From NCBI GenBank assembly GCA_965262595.1, contig OZ253548.1, positions 2,666,001 through 2,730,000 on the forward strand: DNA of 64,000 nucleotides, given 5' to 3'. The notes beneath the pieces were generated by a model that did not search any database, had not been told where the DNA came from, and saw only the letters and a list, made by a program, of their open reading frames with translations. Positions 51,979 through 60,387 of this stretch are shown here, one piece after another; positions within the stretch are counted from its first letter, which is position 1, and every line of letters begins with the position of its first letter. The position numbers and the translations under genes are program-made. Source of the DNA: CATQHB01 sp965262595 (GTDB taxonomy: Bacteria; Chloroflexota; Dehalococcoidia; Lucifugimonadales; UBA3495).

Positions 51979-52279
51979 GTATTGGCGCCTCCACTCTCCC
52001 GGATTGCCCGGATTGCCCGGATTGCCCGGATTGCCCGGGCCAGTTCGCCGGTCTTAAAGCCCCAACGCTTTTGGGGAACCTTCCCTAGTACCAAATAGCC
52101 AGTGCCAACTAGAATGGTAAAACTCCGAGCTAATCCCTGTCAAGTTTTCCGGCGTTCACGCCAGGTTCTTACGATTATCAAGGCAAGTCCGCTATCAAGG
52201 CAGGCCCGCGCATGGTGAGCTGGTTGCAAGACCGGCTTACGGTGATCAATTTTCTAAAGGCAAATTGAAAACCCCGGCC
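51979..52279. other. Gap upstream of the tRNA genes
   Basis: A 9-base ATTGCCCGG tandem array (about four copies, 52003-52040) follows the tRNA-Ala. The remainder shows no gene or RNA fold that I can support. Confidence 0.5.
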
Positions 52280-52975
52280 CTAATCCCGCAGCGGAGGCAA
52301 TACCCGGGTCAGCCACGGAACCAAATCCCGCAATACCTCAAAGGGGATTTCGTGGCCCATGTCATACTCCCGATACTCCGGTTGGTAACCGGATGCCTCC
52401 AGGAAGGAGCGGGTAGCGCGGGCCGTTTCCACTGCTATCTGCCGGTCTCCCCGGCCGTGGGCCACAAATATGGGTTGGCTCCGCTGCTCCGGCAGTTTGG
52501 CCGTCAGGACATCCGGGTCAAAGACCGCCGCGCTCAGGGCGGCCAGTCCGGCAAAGACCTCCGGGCGGCTCAGACCACAGTGGTAAGTCATCGCTCCGCC
52601 CTGGGAAAATCCGAGCAGCGCCGCCTGGCCGGGCGTGGTATTCAGCTGCTCAAATACTTCGTCAAAAAAGTTTGACAGCTTGTCCTCCGAGCTGGCCCGG
52701 GCCGTCGCCATTTCTTCCGGAGTGCAGGAGTCCCGGCGGGGCGTCCACCCATAGCCCACGTGTCCACCGCCAAAGTCAAAGGAAAGAGGAGCGTTGGGGC
52801 AGGCATAAACGTAGCCCTTATCTTCAATGGCGCCGGCCAGCCCGGCCAAATCGCCCATGTGCGCCCCGAAACCGTGCAGCATAATCACCAGGGGGTAACT
52901 CATCGCCGGATTGTAATCATCGGGCGTTACCGTAACGTAGTTCAGGCTTCGACCTTCGTGCTGCTCTTCCTTCAT
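52280..52975 (-). CDS. Phospholipase/carboxylesterase-type alpha/beta-hydrolase
   Basis: The 231-residue protein has VIMLHGFGAHMGDL, the nucleophile elbow LLGFSQGGAMTYHCGL and C-terminal GHEIPFEV with the catalytic His. It fits the phospholipase/carboxylesterase (YeiG/EstB) group, small cytosolic enzymes acting on short acyl esters or thioesters. GGAGGGG precedes the ATG at 52975. Confidence 0.9.
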   Translation of the reverse strand: MKEEQHEGRSLNYVTVTPDDYNPAMSYPLVIMLHGFGAHMGDLAGLAGAIEDKGYVYACPNAPLSFDFGGGHVGYGWTPRRDSCTPEEMATARASSEDKLSNFFDEVFEQLNTTPGQAALLGFSQGGAMTYHCGLSRPEVFAGLAALSAAVFDPDVLTAKLPEQRSQPIFVAHGRGDRQIAVETARATRSFLEASGYQPEYREYDMGHEIPFEVLRDLVPWLTRVLPPLRD

Positions 52976-53023
52976 CCTTGCCCCTCCTTTGTGGCTTCAA
53001 TTATCCTGACTTTCCCACCTTCC

Positions 53024-53117
53024 AGGAATACTCTGAATAAGTCATTAAACGCCAGTGCCTTCGCAGGAACGACGGGTAGGGTAAATATCCAGGTCACGGA
53101 CTTATTGAGAGGTTCCC
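53024..53117. repeat. MITE-like element, copy 4 (internally deleted, 94 bp)
   Basis: It begins AGGAATACTCTGAATAAGT and ends with the complement of GGGGAACCTCTCAATAAGT, with CCGTTC-rich central bases missing. The whole internal hairpin is lost between GCCTTC and GCAGGAACGACGGG. The flanking gap (52976-53274) also carries GGTTACCATCCCCGGCTGCC repeats (about 53187-53246). Confidence 0.8.
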
Positions 53118-53274
53118 CGGTTGTCTAACCGGCGCACTTGGGCGTATTTTCCCTATCCTATCATTCCTGCTGCGCCCAGCCAACCCGGTTACCATCCTCG
53201 GTTACCATCCCCGGCTGCCATTCCTGGTTACCGTCCCCGGCTGCCAGGGGGTTAATCCAACGTTTCCGGTGCGG

Positions 53275-54327
53275 TTAGCCGTAAGCCTCGCCAAACCCGG
53301 CGCGAAAGGGCGCCTGAATCGAGTCTCCCAAGCGCCGGGCCGCCAGCCGCAGCCCCTCATCAACAAACCGCAAATCCCGGTTCAATATCGCCTCTTTGGA
53401 AACCCCGGCCAGCCGCTGCCGATACTGCTCCAGAAACCGGCCCAATTCCGGGCCGCCCAGGCCCATGCCGGAGAACAGCCGAAACTCCGGCAGGGTTCGG
53501 ACAAAGTTATACACTTCCTCCGGTTCCAGCCGGGGATGGTTGTCCAGCCGCAATGACACCCCAAAGTCAATGAGGCGGCAGCCGTATTCCGCATTATCGT
53601 TACCAGCGTTACCAGTGTCGCTTTGGCTTCTATCGCTCCTTTCGCTCCTATCGCTGCCAACGTTGCCGCCAGGTGGTGCGTTCCCGCCGGCGTTGGCCGC
53701 CCAATTCGGCGGGACTATCAGGTGAGAGCGTCCTGCCGGATCGGACAGAGTGGCGTCGTTGTAATATATTTGTTGGCGGTGCAGCCGGGCCAGCATACCG
53801 CCCAAATTGCGCCCAATCCGGTACATAATGGCGTCGTTGTCGTTGTCGTTGTCGGCGTTACCGTTACCGGCGTCGGCAACCCGCTTCGCAGCCAGGTCGG
53901 TAAAGAAAACGCCGGGTATGAACTCCTCGGTAATGAACCCGGCCAGGGAAGGATATTGGGTTGGCCCGACCTGCGCTGACCCGGCAAGCTGCGCAATTTC
54001 TCCCTCGCGGCGGCTCTGCAACGGCTTGACGACCAGCCCCGGATTCTCGGAAGGTTCCTGGAACCGGAAGATAGCCACCCGCCCGCGAGTTCGCCCGTCA
54101 AAGGTCAACTGGGGCCGCTCCCGGTTCCGGTAAATGCGCTGATACAGTCCGGGGAAGAGGCCATAGATAGAGTAGGTTTGCAGCAAACGGTCGGAGGCCA
54201 GCTTGTCGAACAGCCCGGCATCGGTCTCGTTCTCGGTTTCGTTCTCGGTTTCGTTCTCGGTCTCGGCCAGACCCCGAAAGGGCGCCAGATGGGGCGGGCC
54301 GGGATCCCCCGCCAAAGTCTCCGCCAA
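53275..54327 (-). CDS. Protein-kinase-like-fold protein, start uncertain
   Basis: The frame encodes about 350 residues with kinase-like marks: VVKPLQSRREGEIAQLAG (Lys), GRNLGGMLARLHRQQIYYNDA (HRD-like region with YND), and RLIDFGVSLR (DFG), which resemble the Bud32/Kdo-kinase-like group. Three low-complexity insertions (ETENETENETENET, NADNDNDND and SDRSERSDRSQSD) lie over 6-9-base tandem DNA repeats. The first in-frame TTG is at 54327, but the frame is open 150 bases further upstream with protein-like sequence (TDEELERLREVIAGLRFR) and no ATG, GTG or TTG. Either a rare start is used or the gene is truncated at its 5' end. Confidence 0.6.
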   Translation of the reverse strand: MAETLAGDPGPPHLAPFRGLAETENETENETENETDAGLFDKLASDRLLQTYSIYGLFPGLYQRIYRNRERPQLTFDGRTRGRVAIFRFQEPSENPGLVVKPLQSRREGEIAQLAGSAQVGPTQYPSLAGFITEEFIPGVFFTDLAAKRVADAGNGNADNDNDNDAIMYRIGRNLGGMLARLHRQQIYYNDATLSDPAGRSHLIVPPNWAANAGGNAPPGGNVGSDRSERSDRSQSDTGNAGNDNAEYGCRLIDFGVSLRLDNHPRLEPEEVYNFVRTLPEFRLFSGMGLGGPELGRFLEQYRQRLAGVSKEAILNRDLRFVDEGLRLAARRLGDSIQAPFRAGFGEAYG

Positions 54328-54496
54328 AGTCTCCGCCTTTTCGATCGGCGCTCCGGCCGATGCCGTATTCCGAAACCGGAGGCCGGCAATGACTTCCCGC
54401 AGCCGTTCCAGCTCCTCGTCGGTATAAATTATGGTGTTATCAGTGATAGTGGCCCCCTCGGATAATGGCGTCTTCTTGGGAATGACCGGAAGCGGA

Positions 54497-54853
54497 TTAG
54501 ACGCCGGCTTCAGCCAGAGAGAAGGTTCCGTCGCTATCCAATGCCAGCCGCCACACGCGGACTACCGCGGCGGTATCCAGCGGGCCATATATGTGGGGAT
54601 AAATCTCCCCGGAGCGGCTTGGCTCGGACACTACCTCAGAACTGAGCAGTTCCGTATCCACCTCCAAAGCCAGCATATCCGCGCGTCCGGCGTACAGCCG
54701 CCCGGCCACCCGCAGCAGCTGCTCCGGGGATGCGGAGCAGTGGATAAAGCCTTCCTCGTCCAGGCTGGCGGCCCGGTATTGGGTGGCGGACGGTGTTGTG
54801 GATTGGGTGGTTTCCCAATCCCCTGGTGTTATCAAGTGGTAGATAATTGCCAT
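54497..54853 (-). CDS. DUF952-family protein
   Basis: The 118-residue protein matches DUF952 through IYHLITPGDWE, DEEGFIHCSASPEQLLRVA and IYPHIYGPLDTAAVVRV, a small family with a conserved His-Cys pair of unknown function, sometimes called glutathione-S-transferase-like. GAGGAG precedes the ATG. Its end lies close to the unresolved 5' end of the kinase-like gene. Confidence 0.85.
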   Translation of the reverse strand: MAIIYHLITPGDWETTQSTTPSATQYRAASLDEEGFIHCSASPEQLLRVAGRLYAGRADMLALEVDTELLSSEVVSEPSRSGEIYPHIYGPLDTAAVVRVWRLALDSDGTFSLAEAGV

Positions 54854-54923
54854 TTTGATTGCTCCTCTTTAGTTCCGGGTCAGGCTAAACGGATAAACCC
54901 GGCCGGGTTTATCCGGCAGATAA

Positions 54924-54954
54924 ACAAGAGCCGCCCGACAGGCGCCGGGCGGCT
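54924..54954. terminator. Hairpin between DUF952 and the cox operon
   Basis: GCCGCCCG and CGGGCGGC flank an eight-base loop. On the plus strand the hairpin is followed by a TTTTT run (54964-54968). On the minus strand, where the ctaF gene ends, it is followed by CTCTTGTTT. It probably ends the cta operon transcript. Confidence 0.6.
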
Positions 54955-55017
54955 GATTAATCGTTTTTCAACTTGGAGAGACGGCCGGGGTTAGCCGGAC
55001 GGCCGGGAACGAGTCGG

Positions 55018-55815
55018 CTATTTTTGCTCCAGCAAGAAGGCCACCAGGTCTGTGATGTCGTCGTCGCTCAAGCCGGCAGTTATTGCGGTCGTCATCAGGC
55101 CGGGCAGGGCGCGTTCCACTCCCTCGGCAATGAACACCTCCGGCGTCCGGATGGATTCATCGATATATTCCGCTGCGGACATTCCAGGCTTGCGGGTCGC
55201 CGCGTCGGTTCCGATGTGGGTCAATTCCGGGCCTATCGCAATTGCTGAAACGTCTTCAATTATATGGCAGGTGAAGCAGATGCCGGTTCCCAGGAATACC
55301 TCCTTACCCCGGGCCGGGTCGCCTGCGGCCGGCGTCGTTGCCGGTCCCGACGATGCAGGCGGGGTCGTGGCGGCGGCGGTTTCAGGCTCGGTAACTCCCG
55401 GGTCGGTAACTGTCGACTCGGTAGCCGGGGGCGTCTCTACGTGTTCGGCACCGGCTTCGGCTTCGTGTTCATAGGCCACGGCATTAGCTTGGGCCCAAGC
55501 TCGGGGGGACGGCGTGAAGGTGCCGAACAAACCTACCAGGGCCATGGTCACCGAGAGGCCCAGAAACAGGCCTCCCAAAAAGATCCAGGTCAGCATCCGG
55601 TTGTCGAACTTCAAGTGCATATAGAACAAGATGACAACGGCGAACTTGACGACCGACAGGATAACCAGGGGCGCAAGGGTCCAACCGGCCCCCCTGAAAT
55701 TCTCGGGAACAATTATCAGGAACTCTACCAGAGTTATTGCGAACAGGAATATAGCCACCACCACATATTGCTTGAAGGTGGGGTGACGCGAACTGTGCGC
55801 TTCCGGGCTACTCAT
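55018..55815 (-). CDS. ctaF: Cytochrome oxidase subunit IV fused to cytochrome c
   Basis: The first 100 residues are the prokaryotic COX4 type with three membrane segments (about 16-36, 47-67 and 76-99). A Pro/Thr/Glu-rich linker (101-165) joins it to a cytochrome c domain with heme motif CFTCH (180-184) and axial Met241 (GLM). This fusion is unusual, since subunit IV is normally a stand-alone 100-residue protein; here it would bring a second c-type heme next to the oxidase. It is the last gene of ctaC-ctaD-ctaE-ctaF. Confidence 0.88.
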   Translation of the reverse strand: MSSPEAHSSRHPTFKQYVVVAIFLFAITLVEFLIIVPENFRGAGWTLAPLVILSVVKFAVVILFYMHLKFDNRMLTWIFLGGLFLGLSVTMALVGLFGTFTPSPRAWAQANAVAYEHEAEAGAEHVETPPATESTVTDPGVTEPETAAATTPPASSGPATTPAAGDPARGKEVFLGTGICFTCHIIEDVSAIAIGPELTHIGTDAATRKPGMSAAEYIDESIRTPEVFIAEGVERALPGLMTTAITAGLSDDDITDLVAFLLEQK

Positions 55816-55827
55816 GCACCATTCTCC

Positions 55828-56517
55828 TTAAGCCAGGAAACCAAGGATAGACGGGTCGGTCAGTACTCCGGCAGCGGGACCCGAGTCGAACCCGCCAATC
55901 AGGTAAAGCAAAGTAAAAATTACAATCCAGACAATATCAACGAAGTGCCAGTAAAGACCGGCCAGTTCCACGTCCAGGGCAGTGCGCGGCCCCAGCCGCC
56001 CCTTGCGGGATATCCAGTACAAACCCAGCAGCCAAACGATGCCCAGGGTTACGTGGGCGCCGTGGAATCCGGTCAGAGTATAGAAGGTTGACCCGAACAG
56101 GTTGGTGGAAATATACAGCCCTTCCGCTCGGAAGGCGTTGAATTCGTACACCTGGAACCCGATGAATATTGCACCCAAAAACGCCGTGGCCAGCAGCCAT
56201 AGTTGAATGCCCCGTTGGTCGTTCCGGTTGGTCGCGGCCAGGGCCTGCACCATAGCGAAGCTGCTGCACAGCAACACGAAGGTGCTGATGGTAGTAATTG
56301 GCACGTCAATGATGTCAATCGGGTACGGCCCCACCAGGCTTTGCCCCCGGTACACCATGTACGTCGCAATCAGGGAGCCGAAGAACAGGCAGTCGGAGGA
56401 GAGGAAAACCCACATTAACAGCTTTCGGTGATTTATGCCGGTTGTGGTGTACTCTTCCTCAACGTGTTGGGCCTCAACGTGTTCGGCGATGTGCGTTGTT
56501 TCCCCTTGGTGGGCCAA
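55828..56517 (-). CDS. ctaE: Cytochrome c oxidase subunit III
   Basis: The 229-residue protein has the heme-copper oxidase subunit III pattern of seven membrane segments: HRKLLMWVFLSSDCLFFGSLIA, FYTLTGFHGAHVTLGIVWLLGL and ELAGLYWHFVDIVWIVIFTLLYL. FHGAHV carries the conserved Glu/His area. It starts two bases after the stop of ctaD, so translation is coupled. Confidence 0.96.
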   Translation of the reverse strand: MAHQGETTHIAEHVEAQHVEEEYTTTGINHRKLLMWVFLSSDCLFFGSLIATYMVYRGQSLVGPYPIDIIDVPITTISTFVLLCSSFAMVQALAATNRNDQRGIQLWLLATAFLGAIFIGFQVYEFNAFRAEGLYISTNLFGSTFYTLTGFHGAHVTLGIVWLLGLYWISRKGRLGPRTALDVELAGLYWHFVDIVWIVIFTLLYLIGGFDSGPAAGVLTDPSILGFLA

Positions 56518-56519
56518 CT

Positions 56520-58547
56520 CTACGCCTCCTCAAGGTTTGGTTCAGCAGGATCTTCCACCGTTCCGCCGCAGTAGGGACAGAACCGGAAATCCGACGCCAT
56601 CCGGTTGCCGCAGTTGGAGCAGAGCAGCCGAACCGGGAGGGGCGCCGCAACCGGATGGTCCATCACCGCCGTAGCGGCGTGGAGTTCCGCTCCATGATGC
56701 ACCGGCGCCGGAGGTTCGTTTGCCCAGCCGATTATTCCGGCGAAAACGGTTATTCCGCCGAGGAACGGGATGGGGAACTTAATGTAATCCAGCGGAAACT
56801 CGATCAGCATACCCACGCCCATAATCAATACTCCGGTGGCCGTTATCAGCGGCCAGTAAGAGGGGCTGGGCATATGTATTGTGCTGGGATCCACGTAAGG
56901 CTCCGGTCCGGTTATCGGCTGACCCTCCGCCTCGGCCCTTCGCTTGACAATCCAGTATTGGTCTTGCCCTTCAACCTGGGGAATCTCGGCAAAGTTATAG
57001 GCCGGCGGCGGGGAAGCAATGCTCCACTCCAGGCCCGGGGCGTCCCACGGGTCGTGGCCGGCGTCGGGCTGTTTGCGCATAGTCATCAGTACGTTCACGA
57101 TGAAGGCCATCGTTCCGAAGAAGATTACCAGATAGCCCATGGAGGAGAGGAGGTTAAGCCCGTCCCAGCCGAACTCGCTGGCGTAGGTATAAATCCGCCG
57201 CGGCATTCCGTTCAAGCCCAGGTAGTGCATCGGGAAGAAGGTAATATTCATACCGATGAAGAACAGCCAGAAATGCAGCTTGCCCATAGTTTCATTGATC
57301 ATTCTGCCGGTTAACTTGGGGAACCAGTAGTAGATGCCGGCGAAGAGGCCGAACAACGATCCACCAAACAGCACATAGTGAATGTGGGCTACGATGTAGT
57401 AGGTATCTTGCTGTTGGTTGTCCGACGGAGCCACGGCATGGGACACGCCGCTAAGACCCCCGACAATGAACAGGGCCACAAAGCCGATGGCGAACAACAT
57501 CGCCGAATTCAAGGTAATGGAACCGCCCCACAAGGTGCCAATCCAGTTGAAGATTTTTACCCCGGTGGGCACGGCAATCAGCATCGTTGTGATGGTAAAT
57601 ACGGATATGGCTATCGGCCCCAGCCCCACGGTAAACATGTGGTGACTCCAGACCGCCCAGCCCATGATGCCGATGACGATGCCGGAAAAGACCACCACCG
57701 GATAGCCGAACAAAGGCTTTCGCGAGAAGGTGGGCAATACCTCCGACACGATACCCATCGCCGGCAAAATGAGAATGTAAACCTCGGGATGGCCGAATAC
57801 CCAGAACAGATGCTGCCACAGTACCGGGTCTCCGCCGCCCGCCGGGACGAAGAAGTTGGTTCCAAAGTTGCGGTCGAAGGTCAACTCGATTAACCCCACC
57901 GTAATGACCGGGAAGGCCAGCACCAGCAATATGGAGGTAACCAGAGTCATCCAGACGAACAGGGGCATCCGCATCAGGGTCATCCCCGGCGCCCGCAGGT
58001 TCACGATGGTGACAATGAAGTTAAAGGCGGCGGCCAGGGAGGAAACCCCCAGTATCTGCAACCCCAGGGCCCAAAAATCCAGGCCGGCGTTGGCGCTGAA
58101 GGGCTTTTCCGTCAGGTTGGCATAGGAGAACCAACCGGCGTCCGGAGCCTGATTGACCAGGAAGCTGGCGTTTAGCAGCAGCCCGCCGAAGAGGAACACC
58201 CAATAGCTAAAGGCGTTAAGCCGGGGAAAAGCCACGTCCCGCGCCCCGATTGCCAGCGGAATTACGAAGTTGAAAAAGCTGGCGCTCAGCGGCATAACGA
58301 CCAGGAAGATCATGGTCGTTCCGTGCATGGTGAACATTTGATTGAAGGTATCGGGACTGATCAGCGTACTGTCCGGCGTGGCCAATTGCAGGCGAATAAT
58401 GCCCGCCTCAATGCCACCAAACAGGAGGAACATGAAAGCGGTCACCCCGTAAAGAATGCCGATTCTCTTGTGGTCAACCGTCGTAATCCAACTCCACAGC
58501 CCGGCTGCTGCGACCGGACGGGAAATTACATCGGTTAAAGTGGCCAT
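56520..58547 (-). CDS. ctaD: Cytochrome c oxidase subunit I with C-terminal zinc ribbon
   Basis: The 675-residue protein has the heme-copper core: TMHGTTMIF (heme a ligand), WVFGHPEVYILILP with the cross-linked His-Tyr pair, SHHMFTVGLG (CuB ligands) and VAHIHYVLFGG (heme ligands). Twelve membrane segments are followed by a longer C-terminus with two more hydrophobic stretches (about residues 570-615). The tail ends in a zinc ribbon: Cys643, Cys646, Cys657 and Cys660 in CSNCGNRMASDFRFCPYCGG. That tail is not part of the usual subunit I. Proton-pumping type A is likely. Confidence 0.96.
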   Translation of the reverse strand: MATLTDVISRPVAAAGLWSWITTVDHKRIGILYGVTAFMFLLFGGIEAGIIRLQLATPDSTLISPDTFNQMFTMHGTTMIFLVVMPLSASFFNFVIPLAIGARDVAFPRLNAFSYWVFLFGGLLLNASFLVNQAPDAGWFSYANLTEKPFSANAGLDFWALGLQILGVSSLAAAFNFIVTIVNLRAPGMTLMRMPLFVWMTLVTSILLVLAFPVITVGLIELTFDRNFGTNFFVPAGGGDPVLWQHLFWVFGHPEVYILILPAMGIVSEVLPTFSRKPLFGYPVVVFSGIVIGIMGWAVWSHHMFTVGLGPIAISVFTITTMLIAVPTGVKIFNWIGTLWGGSITLNSAMLFAIGFVALFIVGGLSGVSHAVAPSDNQQQDTYYIVAHIHYVLFGGSLFGLFAGIYYWFPKLTGRMINETMGKLHFWLFFIGMNITFFPMHYLGLNGMPRRIYTYASEFGWDGLNLLSSMGYLVIFFGTMAFIVNVLMTMRKQPDAGHDPWDAPGLEWSIASPPPAYNFAEIPQVEGQDQYWIVKRRAEAEGQPITGPEPYVDPSTIHMPSPSYWPLITATGVLIMGVGMLIEFPLDYIKFPIPFLGGITVFAGIIGWANEPPAPVHHGAELHAATAVMDHPVAAPLPVRLLCSNCGNRMASDFRFCPYCGGTVEDPAEPNLEEA

Positions 58548-58665
58548 TGCCTTGCCTCCGCTGTTCCGTTCAGCCCTGAGTAAAATCTACTCGGTTAAAT
58601 CTGCCTGGTCGCCGATAGGCCCCCGGCGGTTTGGTTTTTTGTCCGGGTCTGGGCGTTGGTTCCGG

Positions 58666-58693
58666 GGAATTACTTCCCCGGGGAAGTAATTCC
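58666..58693. promoter_or_regulatory. Perfect 28-bp palindrome between ctaC and ctaD
   Basis: GGAATTACTTCCCC and GGGGAAGTAATTCC abut without a loop (58679/58680). It lies 12 bases after the ctaC stop (minus strand) in a 158-base gap. A palindrome without a loop is better suited to a dimeric DNA-binding protein than to termination. Confidence 0.6.
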
Positions 58694-58705
58694 TTCGCAC
58701 CTAGT

Positions 58706-59896
58706 TTACTTCAAGCTCAGAAGATATTCCAATAACGACGACAGCTCATCTTCGTTCAGGCTTACCTGTCCGTCGGCCGTCTGGTAAATGGTGGCCCGCT
58801 CCGCCATTCGGTTGCCCGGCTTAATGTCATCCGGGTTACGCAGCCACTGGCGCAGGTTATCCCGGTTTAAATCCGCCAGACCGGCGGCGAATCGCTCCCG
58901 AGTTGCCAGGTCGGTGAGGTTTGGCCCGGCGGCAATGCCGACTTCGGTAGTCATGAAGCCCTGTACCCGACCCGCAACCACCTGGGGCGAGTCGGAGCCG
59001 GTAGCCGTGTGGCAGACGATGCAGCCGCCGGTGCTGTTGAATATCTGCTGACCTTCCTCAGCTTTGGACGATAGCTCGGGGGCCTGGCCGAAACTTTCCG
59101 CCCAGGCGAGATATTCGTCCGGGTTCAGCACCTGCACCAGGAACTTCATTTGGGCGTGGGCCGTGCCGCAGAACTCGGCGCATTGCCCGTAATAGGTGCC
59201 CGTCTCGTCGGCCTGGAACCACATCCGGTTGTTGCGGGTGGGGATAACGTCCACCTTGCCCGCCAGCTTGGGGACCCAGAAACTGTGGATGACGTCCTCG
59301 CTGCGCAGGTTAACCCGGATGGCCCGGTCAACCGGCACCCGTAATTCGTTGGCGGTGGTTATGCGTTTGCCGTTGCCGTCCGCGTCGGGATACTCAAACG
59401 CCCACCACCACTGGTGGCCGATTGCGGTAACCTCCAGCGTATCCGCTCCCTCGGGGGGTTGCTCCAGGTCAAAGAGGACGATAACCGTCCAGACGCCCAG
59501 ACCCAAAATCAGGACCGTAGGAATAATCGTCCAGAGGATTTCCAGGGTGGTATGACCGTGGGTCTGGGGGGGCAGCCCCTGACCGGGGCGGCGGCGGAAG
59601 CGGATAACGGCGTAAAGCAGTATTCCTTCCACCAGGAGGAATACCGCTAACATTACCCAAATGAGAACATTGAAGATTACTAACTGCTGCCTGGCCACCG
59701 GGCCGGCAGTGCCGAAGGTGGATTGTTTAGCATCGGGGGCGCAGGCCATAACCAGAAATAGTGCGGCCAATAAGCCCAGTAACGCCAGGTGTCTGCCTCG
59801 GATAGGAATCCACTTGGACATATTTGCGATTTTACCTTTGTTATCCCTGGCCTCAAGGCTCAAGGAATCTGCGCCTCGGAAGGGCAAAAACCCCAT
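58706..59896 (-). CDS. ctaC: Cytochrome c oxidase subunit II with fused cytochrome c (caa3 type)
   Basis: The 396-residue protein has a lipobox (VMAC, Cys52), two membrane segments (about 73-98 and 119-142), then the CuA domain with HQWWWAFEYP (161-170), His204, Cys239, Glu241, Cys243, His247 and Met250. A cytochrome c domain with CIVCH (292-296) follows, making it a caa3-type subunit II. ATG 59896 has AGGGGAG seven bases upstream; an internal ATG at 59821 would shorten the N-terminus by 25 residues. Confidence 0.96.
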   Translation of the reverse strand: MGFLPFRGADSLSLEARDNKGKIANMSKWIPIRGRHLALLGLLAALFLVMACAPDAKQSTFGTAGPVARQQLVIFNVLIWVMLAVFLLVEGILLYAVIRFRRRPGQGLPPQTHGHTTLEILWTIIPTVLILGLGVWTVIVLFDLEQPPEGADTLEVTAIGHQWWWAFEYPDADGNGKRITTANELRVPVDRAIRVNLRSEDVIHSFWVPKLAGKVDVIPTRNNRMWFQADETGTYYGQCAEFCGTAHAQMKFLVQVLNPDEYLAWAESFGQAPELSSKAEEGQQIFNSTGGCIVCHTATGSDSPQVVAGRVQGFMTTEVGIAAGPNLTDLATRERFAAGLADLNRDNLRQWLRNPDDIKPGNRMAERATIYQTADGQVSLNEDELSSLLEYLLSLK

Positions 59897-59967
59897 CTGC
59901 CAACTCCCCTTTTAGCCGCGCTGCCGAATTGAATAATTCAGTATGTGCAAAATTTCACTAATGCAAG

Positions 59968-59997
59968 ACATTACCACAGGGCCATAATCGCTGTCAA
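59968..59997 (-). promoter_or_regulatory. Candidate promoter of ctaC
   Basis: On the minus strand TTGACA (59992-59997) is followed by TAATGT (59968-59973) after 18 bases, or GGTAAT (59970-59975) after 16. It lies in an AT-rich stretch (59940-60070) about 75 bases before the ctaC start. Confidence 0.45.
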
Positions 59998-60160
59998 TGG
60001 AATTTCAATGAAATCAGCGTGGCATTGGCTAGGAAACTGCGCGCTAAAATCCCTCTCTATGGTGGCTCATTTCCAATGCTTGAGACCTTCCCTTGCCGCC
60101 CCTAACGGCCGCCTTTACCGCTGACCCGGCTATTGCCGCCGCCGCCGGCACCGGCCCGAT

Positions 60161-60387
60161 TTACCATCCCAGGGCGCTGCCTACCATCCCAGGGCGCTGC
60201 CTACCATCCCAGGGCGCTGCCTACCATCCCAGGGCGCTGCCTACCATCCCAGGGCGCTGCCTACCATCCCAGGGCGCTGCCTACCATCCCAGGGCGCTGC
60301 CTACCATCCCAGGGCGCTGCCTACCATCCCAGGGCGCTGCCTACCATCCCAGGGCGCTGCCTACCATCCCAGGGCGCTGCCTACCAT
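60161..60387 (-). repeat. 3'-end tandem array, 20 bp x 11, gene-terminal
   Basis: On the plus strand the unit is CTACCATCCCAGGGCGCTGC, repeated from 60161 to 60380 with a partial unit to 60387. The first unit (right end) is the last codons of ctaB (GSALGW and stop TAG); ten further copies lie downstream of the stop on the minus strand. The units are near-identical and have no spacers. The rest of the gap 59897-60160 has no gene. Confidence 0.92.

Noticed and set aside
60161..60387. Possible CRISPR array
   Set aside because: The 20-base units are contiguous with no spacers, and the first unit is the coding end of ctaB; no cas genes are present.
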